Assembly: GCA_024103425.1 (NCBI GenBank)
Contig: JAGFIS010000033.1
Location: 1-64,000 of the forward strand
Source: Chitinophagaceae bacterium
Lineage (GTDB): Bacteria > Bacteroidota > Bacteroidia > Chitinophagales > Chitinophagaceae
DNA length: 64,000 nucleotides
Reading direction: 5' to 3'
Below are positions 43,859 to 52,824 of this stretch, in pieces. The notes beneath the pieces are model-generated. The model saw only the letters and a list, made by a program, of their open reading frames with translations, searched no databases and was not told the origin of the DNA. A program made the position numbers and the translations under genes. Numbering within the stretch: the first letter of the stretch is position 1; every line of letters starts with the position of its first letter.

Positions 43859-45376
43859 ATGCCTCATATGAATAGAAATCCCTTTGTTAAGAATTTAGCA
43901 GTAGTAGTGTTTCTTCTTATCGCAACAGAACTTTTTGCCCAGCAGGAGAAGAGGCCGAATATCCTGTTGATTATTTCTGACGATCTGAGGACAGAGTTAA
44001 ACTGTTATGGTGAGTCTTATATTAAGTCTCCCAACATCGATAAACTGGCAAGCAAAGGAACGGTGTTTACCAGCGCATACGTGCAACAGGCGGTATGTTC
44101 AGCCTCTCGAGCCAGTTTTCTAACGGGGGCACGACCGAATACTACCGGGGTGGATTATCCGTACAGCGAATATTTTGTCAATACCTTTTGGCCGGCCCAT
44201 CCTGCAATAGCCGAGTATTTTGAACGACAAAATTATGAAGTGCGCACATTTGGTAAAATTCATCATGGACCACAAGATAAAATTAAAGCTACCAACTACG
44301 TACCCAAAGGATTGAAGTTTTATGCCACAGAAGAAAATATAAAATTAGGCGGGCAAAAGGGTAGAAGTAAGGAAACGCCTCCTTTTGAAATGGCAGATGT
44401 TCCTGATGAGGCCTACCAAGACGGCATGATTGCTGCCGAAGCAGTGAAGGTAATTAAAGAAGTGTCAGGAAAAAAGCAACCTTTCTTCCTGGCTGTCGGG
44501 TTTAAAAAGCCTCATTTACCTTTTTGCGCTCCTAAGAAGTATTGGGACATGTATTCAGATAATGACATCAAACTCGCAGTTAATCCCGAACTTCCGGAGG
44601 GAGCACCTTCATATGCTGTTTACGGTAAAGAGTTGAATTCTTATAAGATTCCGGCGAAGGTCAATGGTGAATTTACAGAAGATTACCAGCGTACATTGAA
44701 ACACGCATATGCAGCTTGTGTGTCTTATGTGGATGCACAGGTTGGAAAACTAATGGCAAGTTTGGAAGAAAGCGGAGCGTTAGGGAATACAATCGTTGTC
44801 TTCATGTCTGATCATGGATGGCATTTAGGTGAGCAGGGCACCTGGGGGAAACATACTAATTTTGAATTAGCTACCCGCGCGCCATTGATAGTTTCCGTCC
44901 CCGGAAAAGCTGAGGGTAAAAGATTAAACCAGTTTGTTGAGTATGTAGATATTTATCCAACCTTGCTGGAGTTAGCCGGTTTTGAGCCGGCGGATTATCT
45001 CGAAGGCAACAGCTTTGTTCCTCTGCTTGATAATCCTGACAGGGAATGGAAGAGTGCAGCTTTCAGTCAGTTTCCCAGAAATGGCTTTGAGGGATTCGCC
45101 ATCCGTACAAAAGATTTCAGGTATGTTGAATGGAGATCGGATAAAGACAGTAGCATCATGTCTGTCGAATTGTACGACCACAGAACAGATCCATTGGAGA
45201 CAAAAAATGTTGCCTCAGATAAGAAATACGAAAAGTCAGTTAAGGAGATGGCAGAAAGGCTGAAGGCAGGATGGAAAGCTGCTTTGCCCGCAGGCATAAT
45301 TAATCTATCCGACAATAAACCGGCACCTTCTGCGGTGGGCTGGGGCCCTGAGGCCAAAGCCGGTAATGGTGGATAG
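43859..45376 (+). CDS. Sulfatase, iduronate-2-sulfatase-like, with CSASR site
   Basis: 505 residues; an ATG three codons downstream (43868) is an equal start candidate. Signal peptide ends near LFAQQ. Metal Asp41-Asp42 (ISDDLR). The active-site motif is C80-S-A-S-R: the usual Pro is Ala, an accepted variant of Cys-x-Pro/Ala-x-Arg. SRASFLTGARPNTTGV and SDHGWHLGEQGTWGKHT follow the iduronate-2-sulfatase branch (S1_7-like). Eighteen bases after the previous sulfatase. Confidence 0.87.
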   Translation: MPHMNRNPFVKNLAVVVFLLIATELFAQQEKRPNILLIISDDLRTELNCYGESYIKSPNIDKLASKGTVFTSAYVQQAVCSASRASFLTGARPNTTGVDYPYSEYFVNTFWPAHPAIAEYFERQNYEVRTFGKIHHGPQDKIKATNYVPKGLKFYATEENIKLGGQKGRSKETPPFEMADVPDEAYQDGMIAAEAVKVIKEVSGKKQPFFLAVGFKKPHLPFCAPKKYWDMYSDNDIKLAVNPELPEGAPSYAVYGKELNSYKIPAKVNGEFTEDYQRTLKHAYAACVSYVDAQVGKLMASLEESGALGNTIVVFMSDHGWHLGEQGTWGKHTNFELATRAPLIVSVPGKAEGKRLNQFVEYVDIYPTLLELAGFEPADYLEGNSFVPLLDNPDREWKSAAFSQFPRNGFEGFAIRTKDFRYVEWRSDKDSSIMSVELYDHRTDPLETKNVASDKKYEKSVKEMAERLKAGWKAALPAGIINLSDNKPAPSAVGWGPEAKAGNGG

Positions 45377-45379
45377 TTT

Positions 45380-46888
45380 TTGATAGAATTAAGTAAAATT
45401 GTGAGGTCTCTTATTATCATATTGTCACTGTTTATTTCTTCCTCGGTTTTTGCCCAGAAGAAGTCGCAGCCTAATATCATTGTGATCATGGCAGATGATA
45501 TGGGGTATGGAGATGTTTCTGCTTTGAACCCCCAATCTAAAATCAAGACGCCGGTATTAGACGAGTTGATAAAAGAGGGCAGGAGTTTTACTGAGGCGCA
45601 TACGAGCGCATCACTTTGTACACCTGCTCGGTATGCATTTTTGACAGGCAGGTATAATTTCCGCACAGAAGCAACCGGCGTGGCCAGTGGATATTCTGTT
45701 CCAATGATTGAATACGAAAGAGAGACGATAGCTTCGGTACTGAAAAAAGCAGGATATCAAACTGCCATAATCGGAAAATGGCATCTGGGGCTGGAATGGC
45801 AGCCAAAAGACCCGACAAAACCTGTTTTTACAAAGGATGATTTTATACCTGAGAATTTAAATGTCGATTATACAAAACAAGTAAAGGGTGTCAATGAAAT
45901 TGGATTTGATTACTCATTCATCTCTCCCGCAGGGAATAATCTCTCTCCGTTTTGTTTTATTCAAAATGGGAAAGTAGTTGAACAACCTACGGGATATATA
46001 AAGCCTCAGGTTGAAGGTGATTATTTCAATGATTATGTAAACAGACGCAACGGCGGAGTGATTTCTCCGGGGTATAAATTAGAAAACACGTTAGAGACAC
46101 TTACTGGTGAAGCTGTAAGTTATATCAGAAGAGCTTCTCAGAACGAACAGCCATTTTTCCTTTTCTTTTCGATGACGGCACCACATTTCCCCTGGGTCCC
46201 GCGCAAGCAATTTGTAGGCACTTCAGAAGCCGGGCCGTATGGAGACTTTGTTAAAGAAATAGATGCTACTGTTGGAAATGTGATGAGGGAAATAAAGAAA
46301 TTGAAATTGGACAAGAATACTTTGGTAATCTTCACAGCTGATAATGGAGGAGCAACTCCCGAAGGATTTTTTGAAAAGTATAATCATCAAATGAATTACG
46401 GCCGCCGAGGGCAAAAAGGAGAAATATGGGAAGGAGGTACACGTGTACCCTTTATTGTGAGGTGGAAGGGAAGTGTGAAAAAAAATAAAGTAGAAAATAC
46501 CCCTTTTAGTTTTACGGATTTGCTGGCTTCTTTTGCGGCTATTGCCGGTTCTTCTGTTGATGAGAGGTTTGCTGAAGACAGTTATGATATGTCTGCTGTT
46601 TTACTTGGAAATAAATTAGAGGGAGGAGCTGTAAGAGGTCCGATAATTAACCAGAGCGGTAATGTGAAAGGATTATCCATAACAGAGAATGGATGGAAAT
46701 TAATACCATACGGGTATGGCAGGCATGGGTTAATTGCTGCTAAACCCGGGCAACCCAGGGGCCAGTTATACAATCTTAATGACGATGTTATGGAAACAAA
46801 TAACCTCTATGATCAGTATCCTGAAATTGTCAGCAGGTTATCAGAAGTGTTGGAGAAATATAAAAATGAAGGGCGAAGCCGGCCTTAA
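45380..46888 (+). CDS. Sulfatase, galactose/GalNAc-6-sulfatase-like
   Basis: 502 residues. No ATG lies before the signal peptide; TTG at 45380 or GTG at 45401 must be the start, the first lying three bases after the upstream stop. Signal peptide ends SSSVFAQ. Asp39-Asp40 in MADDMGYGD. Formylglycine site C80-T-P-A-R in CTPARYAFLTGRYNFR, resembling the S1_15 branch. FTADNGGATPEGF and RRGQKGEIWEGGTRVPFIV carry the remaining metal and sulfate-binding residues. Confidence 0.87.
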   Translation: MIELSKIVRSLIIILSLFISSSVFAQKKSQPNIIVIMADDMGYGDVSALNPQSKIKTPVLDELIKEGRSFTEAHTSASLCTPARYAFLTGRYNFRTEATGVASGYSVPMIEYERETIASVLKKAGYQTAIIGKWHLGLEWQPKDPTKPVFTKDDFIPENLNVDYTKQVKGVNEIGFDYSFISPAGNNLSPFCFIQNGKVVEQPTGYIKPQVEGDYFNDYVNRRNGGVISPGYKLENTLETLTGEAVSYIRRASQNEQPFFLFFSMTAPHFPWVPRKQFVGTSEAGPYGDFVKEIDATVGNVMREIKKLKLDKNTLVIFTADNGGATPEGFFEKYNHQMNYGRRGQKGEIWEGGTRVPFIVRWKGSVKKNKVENTPFSFTDLLASFAAIAGSSVDERFAEDSYDMSAVLLGNKLEGGAVRGPIINQSGNVKGLSITENGWKLIPYGYGRHGLIAAKPGQPRGQLYNLNDDVMETNNLYDQYPEIVSRLSEVLEKYKNEGRSRP

Positions 46889-46909
46889 GAATTTAAAATC
46901 AATTTATTT

Positions 46910-47626
46910 ATGAAACGAATATTTTTTTGTCTTTCAGTTTTTATTTCGGTTGCTGCTTTCGGCCAGAAAGCAGTGCCGACTGATGCACACGTCAAGTATG
47001 GCACGGGAGAAGATAATTGGCTGAATATCTATCAGGCAAAGAGTAAAACACCAACACCGGTTGTTGTTTGGGCGCACGCTAACGGTCAGGATGTGACTGC
47101 GGATAATTTTCCTGCTGCGGTGTGGAAACAGCTTAAGGATGCAGGCATTTCTGTAATCAGTTGGGAGTCGGTTCCTCGCATCACCAAGCCGGAAGAGATT
47201 GCAATTGGTGAGAAGGATTTTATGGCAGTAATGGCCTGGTTAAACAACAATCATGACAAATACAATATCGATATAAATAAGGTGATAATTTCAGGACAGT
47301 CAAGAGGTTCAATAGTGTCTTTTGCGGGTGCCAATAAGCTGTCAGATAAAATTAAAGGTGCCTACTTTGCACAAGCACTTCCGAATATGGCATGGAAGGT
47401 TAGAGATTTTACAAAAGATGTAAACAAAAATTCTCCTAAGATCGCATTGGCTTATGCCGATGCACCGGGAAGCACAGACGGCCATACTCCAGACAATGGT
47501 ATTAAAATAGAAGACAAGTATAAAAAGTTGAAGATATCTGACAGATTCACTTTATATCACTCGTTAGGTAAAACGGGGCTTTATAATCATTTGCCGGAAT
47601 TTGTTAAAGAAGCAACCAATAATTAA
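46910..47626 (+). CDS. Exported alpha/beta hydrolase
   Basis: 238 residues, signal peptide ending AAFGQ. The fold is seen from VVVWAHANGQD (oxyanion loop), nucleophile Ser131 in GQSRGS, and YADAPGSTDGHTPD as a possible acid region. The final His may be in YNHLPEF. Short and lid-less, like dienelactone-hydrolase-type esterases. Its stop codon overlaps the next sulfatase start (TAATG), so translation is coupled and a role on the same glycan is probable. The ester it cleaves is unknown. Confidence 0.72.
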   Translation: MKRIFFCLSVFISVAAFGQKAVPTDAHVKYGTGEDNWLNIYQAKSKTPTPVVVWAHANGQDVTADNFPAAVWKQLKDAGISVISWESVPRITKPEEIAIGEKDFMAVMAWLNNNHDKYNIDINKVIISGQSRGSIVSFAGANKLSDKIKGAYFAQALPNMAWKVRDFTKDVNKNSPKIALAYADAPGSTDGHTPDNGIKIEDKYKKLKISDRFTLYHSLGKTGLYNHLPEFVKEATNN

Positions 47627-49449
47627 TGACAGACACTAAAAAGATTTTTCGAATTGCGTTATTAGGGTTTCTTATTCTTTTCCTCTCACTGGAAGAGGTA
47701 TTATCACAAAACAGATCATCTGATAGCCGTCCTAATATCCTATTGATTCAGACGGATGATATGGGGTACGATGATATAAGTTTTAACGGCAGGAATGATT
47801 TAGAAACACCTCATCTTGATCAACTGGCTTCACAGTCCATCAGGTTTACAGACTTCACTGTTGCTTCAGTTTGTGCTCCCTCAAGAGCAATGTTGTTGAC
47901 GGGACGTCATTTTCTTAAGACCGGGGTTGCAGGTGTGCACGGTGGACACGACTTTGTGAATCTGGACGAAACTCTGTTACCCGAACTTTTTAAAAGGGCA
48001 GGATATTCAACCGGTCTCTTTGGTAAATGGCATAGTGGTAAAACTGATGGTTATTTTCCATGGGACAGAGGCTTTGATGAGGCCTATATGGCCAAGTTAT
48101 ATCAGTACTTTCCCAGTGAAGGAAGGTATAACGACAGCTTAATCGTGCAGCAACGCTGGTCAACAGAGGTGATAACTGACTATGGAATTGATTTCATTAA
48201 GAGACATAAAGACAAGCCTTTCTTTGCCTATGTTTCTTACTTCGATCCACATGGATTATGGAGAGCGCCCGAAGAGAGAGTAAAGAAGTATTTAGACAAA
48301 GGATTGGCTAAAGGTTATGCCACCTTGTGTGCAATGATGGATTGGGCTGATGAGAATATTGGCAGGCTGTTAAAGTCGTTGGATGAAGAAGGTCTGGCTG
48401 ATAATACCGTGGTAATCTTTATGAGCGATAATGGCCCGCAGAGATCCGACCGAATTCTCGGAGTACTAACTGAGGATGAATGGGCGCAGAGAAATCCGAG
48501 CGGATTTCCGGGCTGGAAGGCAACTAATTGGGCAAACGGAATTAAGTCGCCTCTGTTTTTCAGATGGCCGGGGCATTATAAACCGGGTTATGTTCAGCGA
48601 TTAGTTGATATGACTGACATTCTCCCCACACTTATGGATATCATTGGAGAACACAACTATAAAACAAATAAACCGTTGGACGGCAGAAGTTTTAAACCCT
48701 ATCTTTCGTATGATCTGCAGGCCTTGCCCGAGCGGAAAATTTATCTCGCTAAATGGTTTGTTCAGGTTGGAGATAAAAAAGGGGAATCTTATTTACCTAT
48801 TTCACCTGACGTAAGATCGCAGATTAAATTTGATGATCAAACCCTGGCAATAAGAAATGAGCACTATGCGCTACTGATGAATCCCAATCATCAGCCCAGG
48901 CCGGATATTAAAGGTAATTATCTGTTATTTGACTTGAAAGCTGACTCTCTGCAAACTGTTAATCTGGCTTCTGAATATCCCGACAAGGTGGATAATATGA
49001 TTAAAGATTTGAAGGGATGGTATAGTGATATTGTACACAACCAGAAGTCATTTCAGGCCCCATGGTTTCAGATAGGTTGGAAAGGAAAGAGAGTAGTGGA
49101 GATACCTGCCTATGGAACAAATCAAATTTATGGCGGTTTGATAAATCATGACCATTTTCTCGGGAATTGGAAAAATCCGGGAGACAAGGCAGACTATCAA
49201 TTGAATGTAATCCAACCGGGAAAGTATAGTATTGAAATTGAAACGACAGATTCAGCATTGGCCGGAATGCAATTTTTAGTTTCTTATAACGGTAAGTCGA
49301 TAAAGAAGGTTCTGGCTAACGGAACGACTCATGAGATTGGAAAACTGAACTTTGGAAAAGGACTGGGAAAATTTACAATTGAACTACTGAAAAATGAGAA
49401 CGGAGCTCTCATCACTAGAATGGTAGAGATCAAACTGACAAAAATTTAA
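47626..49449 (+). CDS. Sulfatase with C-terminal beta-sandwich extension
   Basis: 607 residues. Signal peptide to about residue 28. Asp44-Asp45 (QTDDMGYDD), formylglycine site C83-A-P-S-R in VCAPSRAMLLTGRH, GKWHSGK and FMSDNGPQ. The sulfatase domain ends near 475. The last 130 residues (IQPGKYSIEIETTDS, ISYNGKSI-type strands) form a separate beta-rich domain that may bind carbohydrate. That extension is unusual among the cluster and is shared in general form by the sulfatase at 51064. Last gene of the first run. Confidence 0.86.
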   Translation: MTDTKKIFRIALLGFLILFLSLEEVLSQNRSSDSRPNILLIQTDDMGYDDISFNGRNDLETPHLDQLASQSIRFTDFTVASVCAPSRAMLLTGRHFLKTGVAGVHGGHDFVNLDETLLPELFKRAGYSTGLFGKWHSGKTDGYFPWDRGFDEAYMAKLYQYFPSEGRYNDSLIVQQRWSTEVITDYGIDFIKRHKDKPFFAYVSYFDPHGLWRAPEERVKKYLDKGLAKGYATLCAMMDWADENIGRLLKSLDEEGLADNTVVIFMSDNGPQRSDRILGVLTEDEWAQRNPSGFPGWKATNWANGIKSPLFFRWPGHYKPGYVQRLVDMTDILPTLMDIIGEHNYKTNKPLDGRSFKPYLSYDLQALPERKIYLAKWFVQVGDKKGESYLPISPDVRSQIKFDDQTLAIRNEHYALLMNPNHQPRPDIKGNYLLFDLKADSLQTVNLASEYPDKVDNMIKDLKGWYSDIVHNQKSFQAPWFQIGWKGKRVVEIPAYGTNQIYGGLINHDHFLGNWKNPGDKADYQLNVIQPGKYSIEIETTDSALAGMQFLVSYNGKSIKKVLANGTTHEIGKLNFGKGLGKFTIELLKNENGALITRMVEIKLTKI

Positions 49450-49478
49450 ACTGCACAATCTGAAATTCCCGAGTTATA

Positions 49479-50843
49479 TCAGTTGTATGCATTAAAAGAC
49501 TGAAATACTTTTTTGAGTTCTGCGGCTTTCTCCGGATAAATATCTATCAGATTAACTCTTTCAGAAGGATCTTCATCCAGATCAAACAACTCTTTTATTG
49601 CAGGCACTAACTCTCTTGTTGCAGGATTTCTCCACTCCGGTGCCTCACGGTATTTCCATTTATCTATCTTGACCGCTTCCGGTTTACCGTGGTTGACGAT
49701 GAATATCGGACGGTGGGTAAAATTTTTATCGGCAATAGAACCTTCCAATAATTTACTGATATCTTCTCCGTCCAGTTGCCTGTCAGTCGGCAATTTGGAT
49801 CCGGTCCATTTTGCGATTGTAGGCAGAATATCAACATTGCTTATAGCAGAACTTGATTTTATTCCTTTATCTATTTTCCCTCGCCAGTAGGCAATGAATG
49901 GAACCCTTGCCCCTCCTTCGTAGGAGAGTACCTTTGCGCCCCTGAACACACCTGTACTCCCGGCATGCGATCTTCTGGTAACTCCGTCTTTTTCCATTCT
50001 GGCCGGGTATAAAGTCCATGGGCCGTTATCACTAGAGAAGATTATGATAGTATTTTCCAGAAGGCCTTTTTCTCTTAATGCATTTACAATCGATTCAGTG
50101 CTTGCATCAATCTCAGAGACAACCGCTCCCAACGGTCCTCCTGCTGCATTTTTGAAAGCAGTTGATTGAGCAGCGTAATATACAGGCAGATGAGGCATGT
50201 TATGAGCTATGTACAAGAAAAAAGGATTCTCAGAGCTCTGTTTGTTGATAATTTTAATAGCCTCTTGTGTATAGGTTTGGGTGAGTATTGAGTCGTGAGG
50301 ATTATAGATTTCCGGTGCCGTATTTCTGAAGATTTTAATGATTGTATCTGTGTTCACATATGGGTGCCTGTAATCCTGGCTGTAAAGCATTCCGTAAAAG
50401 GAATCGAATCCTTGTCCATTTGGTTTGTTATAATAGTCCTGATCTCCTAAGTGCCACTTGCCAACCATGTAAGTTTTGTAATCGTTGTCCTTCAGCATTT
50501 CGGCTATAGTTATTTCTCCGTCAGATAGTCCGAGTTCTGATCCGGGTGCAATAGGATCAGGCAGGTTGTATCTCGAAGCATACCTGCCCGTAAGCAGAGA
50601 AGCTCTTGAAGGAGTGCAGGATGGGCTTGAAACTACATAATTGTATGACATGAATCCTTCGTTTCCTAAGCTGTCAAGAAATGGTGTTTTGATAACCGGA
50701 TTGCCATAAGATCCAAGATCTGAGTATCCCATATCGTCTGTAAGAATGAGAACGATGTTTGGTTTCTTTTGAGCGCTTGCATTTAAAAATATAAGGAGCA
50801 AAAATGTGAGGATAACAGTGTATCGCAAGGAATTCGTATTCAT
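49479..50843 (-). CDS. Sulfatase, reversed within the locus
   Basis: 454 residues from the ATG at 50843; a TTG four codons earlier is less likely. Signal peptide ends NASAQ. Asp36-Asp37 in LTDDMGYSD. The formylglycine site is C76-T-P-S-R in SCTPSRASLLTGRYASR. FSSDNGPW, RGAKVLSYEGGARVPFIA and HRPIFIVNHG follow. It is the only sulfatase on the minus strand, converging on the first operon and diverging from the second, so it needs its own promoter. Confidence 0.88.
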   Translation of the reverse strand: MNTNSLRYTVILTFLLLIFLNASAQKKPNIVLILTDDMGYSDLGSYGNPVIKTPFLDSLGNEGFMSYNYVVSSPSCTPSRASLLTGRYASRYNLPDPIAPGSELGLSDGEITIAEMLKDNDYKTYMVGKWHLGDQDYYNKPNGQGFDSFYGMLYSQDYRHPYVNTDTIIKIFRNTAPEIYNPHDSILTQTYTQEAIKIINKQSSENPFFLYIAHNMPHLPVYYAAQSTAFKNAAGGPLGAVVSEIDASTESIVNALREKGLLENTIIIFSSDNGPWTLYPARMEKDGVTRRSHAGSTGVFRGAKVLSYEGGARVPFIAYWRGKIDKGIKSSSAISNVDILPTIAKWTGSKLPTDRQLDGEDISKLLEGSIADKNFTHRPIFIVNHGKPEAVKIDKWKYREAPEWRNPATRELVPAIKELFDLDEDPSERVNLIDIYPEKAAELKKVFQSFNAYN

Positions 50844-51063
50844 TGTAGTGAACAAGGTTGTTACTTTACCTCAAGTAAATTAATTCAATTTTTTAATTGA
50901 AGTGCCTGGCAGGGAAGGAGATGTATATGATTATTACTAAATGATAAAATAGTATTTATATTTCAACCCGGCTCCGATAAACAAATTTTTATTTTTACAT
51001 AGATAGAAATTGAATTGAAATATGAAGGCAGGATTTATGACCAAAAACCGATAGCATACGATT

Positions 51064-52794
51064 ATGTTAGGAATCTCCAGGGCTGTATTTGTAATGCTCT
51101 TTTTCTTAAGTATCCTGATTCAGGATAGTACGGCGCAGGAAACAAACAGGCGGCCTAATGTCGTTTTGGTGTTAGTTGATGATATGGGATACGGAGATTT
51201 ATCCTGCCTTGGTGGCTCGTATCTTAAGACTCCGAATATTGATCGTTTGCATTCTGAAAGTGTCCGGCTTACTGATTTTCATGTTGATCCGACCTGTGCA
51301 CCTACCAGAGCCTCTTTATTTACTGGTAAGTATTCTGCAAAGACAGGTGTGTGGCATACGCTTGCAGGCCGGTCTTTTCCCGATAAGGATGAAGTCTTTT
51401 TATCTGAGATATTTAAAGAAAACGGATACCGTACAGGATTATTCGGAAAGTGGCACATGGGAGATAACTATCCTTACCTGCCTCAATACAAAGGTTTTGA
51501 AGAAGTGTTGACATTCAGAGGTGGTGGAGTCGGTCAGATTGATGATTTCTGGTACAACGATTATTTTGATGATATATATGTTCATAATGGAAAGCATGAA
51601 TTCTACGAAGGATATTGTACAGACGTCTGGTTTGAGAATGCAACGAAATTCATAGAGGTTAACCAAAATACTCCTTTCTTCTGTTATATTTCTACAAATG
51701 CACCGCATTATCCCTACAATGTACCTAATGAATATACGCTTGATTTGAGGAAGTTAGGGCTTGATGACAACACAGCCAGATATCTGGGGATGGTTGCCAA
51801 TATTGATGAAAATGTAGGAAGGCTTATCCAAAGGTTAACAGAGTTATCTCTTATTGATAATACTGTTTTCATGTTTATGTCCGACAATGGCAGGTCAGCC
51901 GTAGCACTGCCAAAAACCGGTCAGCCGTTTTTCTTCAATGCAGGAATGAGAGGATTGAAGGGAAGCAGCTACGATGGCGGCCACAGAGTACCTTTCTTTA
52001 TTAAGTGGCCGAATGGAAATATTGGAGGAGGAAAAGATGTAGACAGATTGCTGGCGGGTTTTGATTTGATGTCCACGTTAATTGAACTATGTGGGTTGAA
52101 GAATGATCATGTAATAGATTTTGACGGTAGGAGCTTTTTCTCTCTTTTGAAAGATGCAAATTCTAAATGGCCAGAGAGAACGTTGTTTGTTCAGAATCAA
52201 CGTATAGAGACTCCGGTTAAGTGGCGGAACTGTTCTGTTATGACAGAACAATACAGGTTGATGAATGGAAAGGAGTTGTTTGATATCAAGAAGGATCCCG
52301 GGCAAAAAAAAGATATTGCTTCCGAGAATGCAGAAGTGGTCGAAAAGTTGAGAGGAGCGTATGAAAAATGGTGGCAGGAGATATCTTTCAGATTTGATGA
52401 CTATAACCGGTTTTACATTGGAGATGATCTTGAAAATCCTACTCATTTAACCTTGGTCGACTGGCATGTAGACACTTTGTATCGAATTTGGGATCAGTCA
52501 GTTGTTCGCCAGAGAAACTTTGGCAATGGATTCTGGGCAGTGAATATTGTCCGTGATGGAGTCTATGAGTTTACCTGCCGAACTTACCCGAAGCAAGAGG
52601 ATACAAGATTGGATGTTGCACGTGTACGAATCTCAATCGGCGACCAGGATATAACACAAGATTGTGATCCCGGAACATCAGAAGTAAAAGTGAGAATTCC
52701 ATTAAAGGCCGGTGATTCAATTTTGAAGACATGGTTTTATGAGTCTGATGGTAACAGTTACGGTGTTCCGTTTGTTTATATTGAAAGATTATAG
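51064..52794 (+). CDS. Sulfatase with C-terminal extension
   Basis: 576 residues. Signal peptide ends near DSTAQ. Asp39-Asp40 in LVDDMGYGD. The formylglycine site is C78-A-P-T-R in TCAPTRASLFTGKYS, with Thr in place of Ser. GKWHMGD, FMSDNGRSA and LKGSSYDGGHRVPFFIK complete the active site. After about residue 450 a 120-residue beta-rich region (FWAVNIVRDGVYEFTCRTYP) follows the sulfatase fold. First gene of the second run, ending directly before the GH29-like gene. Confidence 0.86.
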   Translation: MLGISRAVFVMLFFLSILIQDSTAQETNRRPNVVLVLVDDMGYGDLSCLGGSYLKTPNIDRLHSESVRLTDFHVDPTCAPTRASLFTGKYSAKTGVWHTLAGRSFPDKDEVFLSEIFKENGYRTGLFGKWHMGDNYPYLPQYKGFEEVLTFRGGGVGQIDDFWYNDYFDDIYVHNGKHEFYEGYCTDVWFENATKFIEVNQNTPFFCYISTNAPHYPYNVPNEYTLDLRKLGLDDNTARYLGMVANIDENVGRLIQRLTELSLIDNTVFMFMSDNGRSAVALPKTGQPFFFNAGMRGLKGSSYDGGHRVPFFIKWPNGNIGGGKDVDRLLAGFDLMSTLIELCGLKNDHVIDFDGRSFFSLLKDANSKWPERTLFVQNQRIETPVKWRNCSVMTEQYRLMNGKELFDIKKDPGQKKDIASENAEVVEKLRGAYEKWWQEISFRFDDYNRFYIGDDLENPTHLTLVDWHVDTLYRIWDQSVVRQRNFGNGFWAVNIVRDGVYEFTCRTYPKQEDTRLDVARVRISIGDQDITQDCDPGTSEVKVRIPLKAGDSILKTWFYESDGNSYGVPFVYIERL

Positions 52795-52824
52795 TTGAAA
52801 ATTCCATTTTTTAAACTTATTTCT

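Noticed and set aside
50884..50901. TTCAATT/AATTGAA inverted repeat considered as a terminator
   Set aside because: A/T-only stem without a stable GC core, located in a divergent promoter region rather than after a gene.
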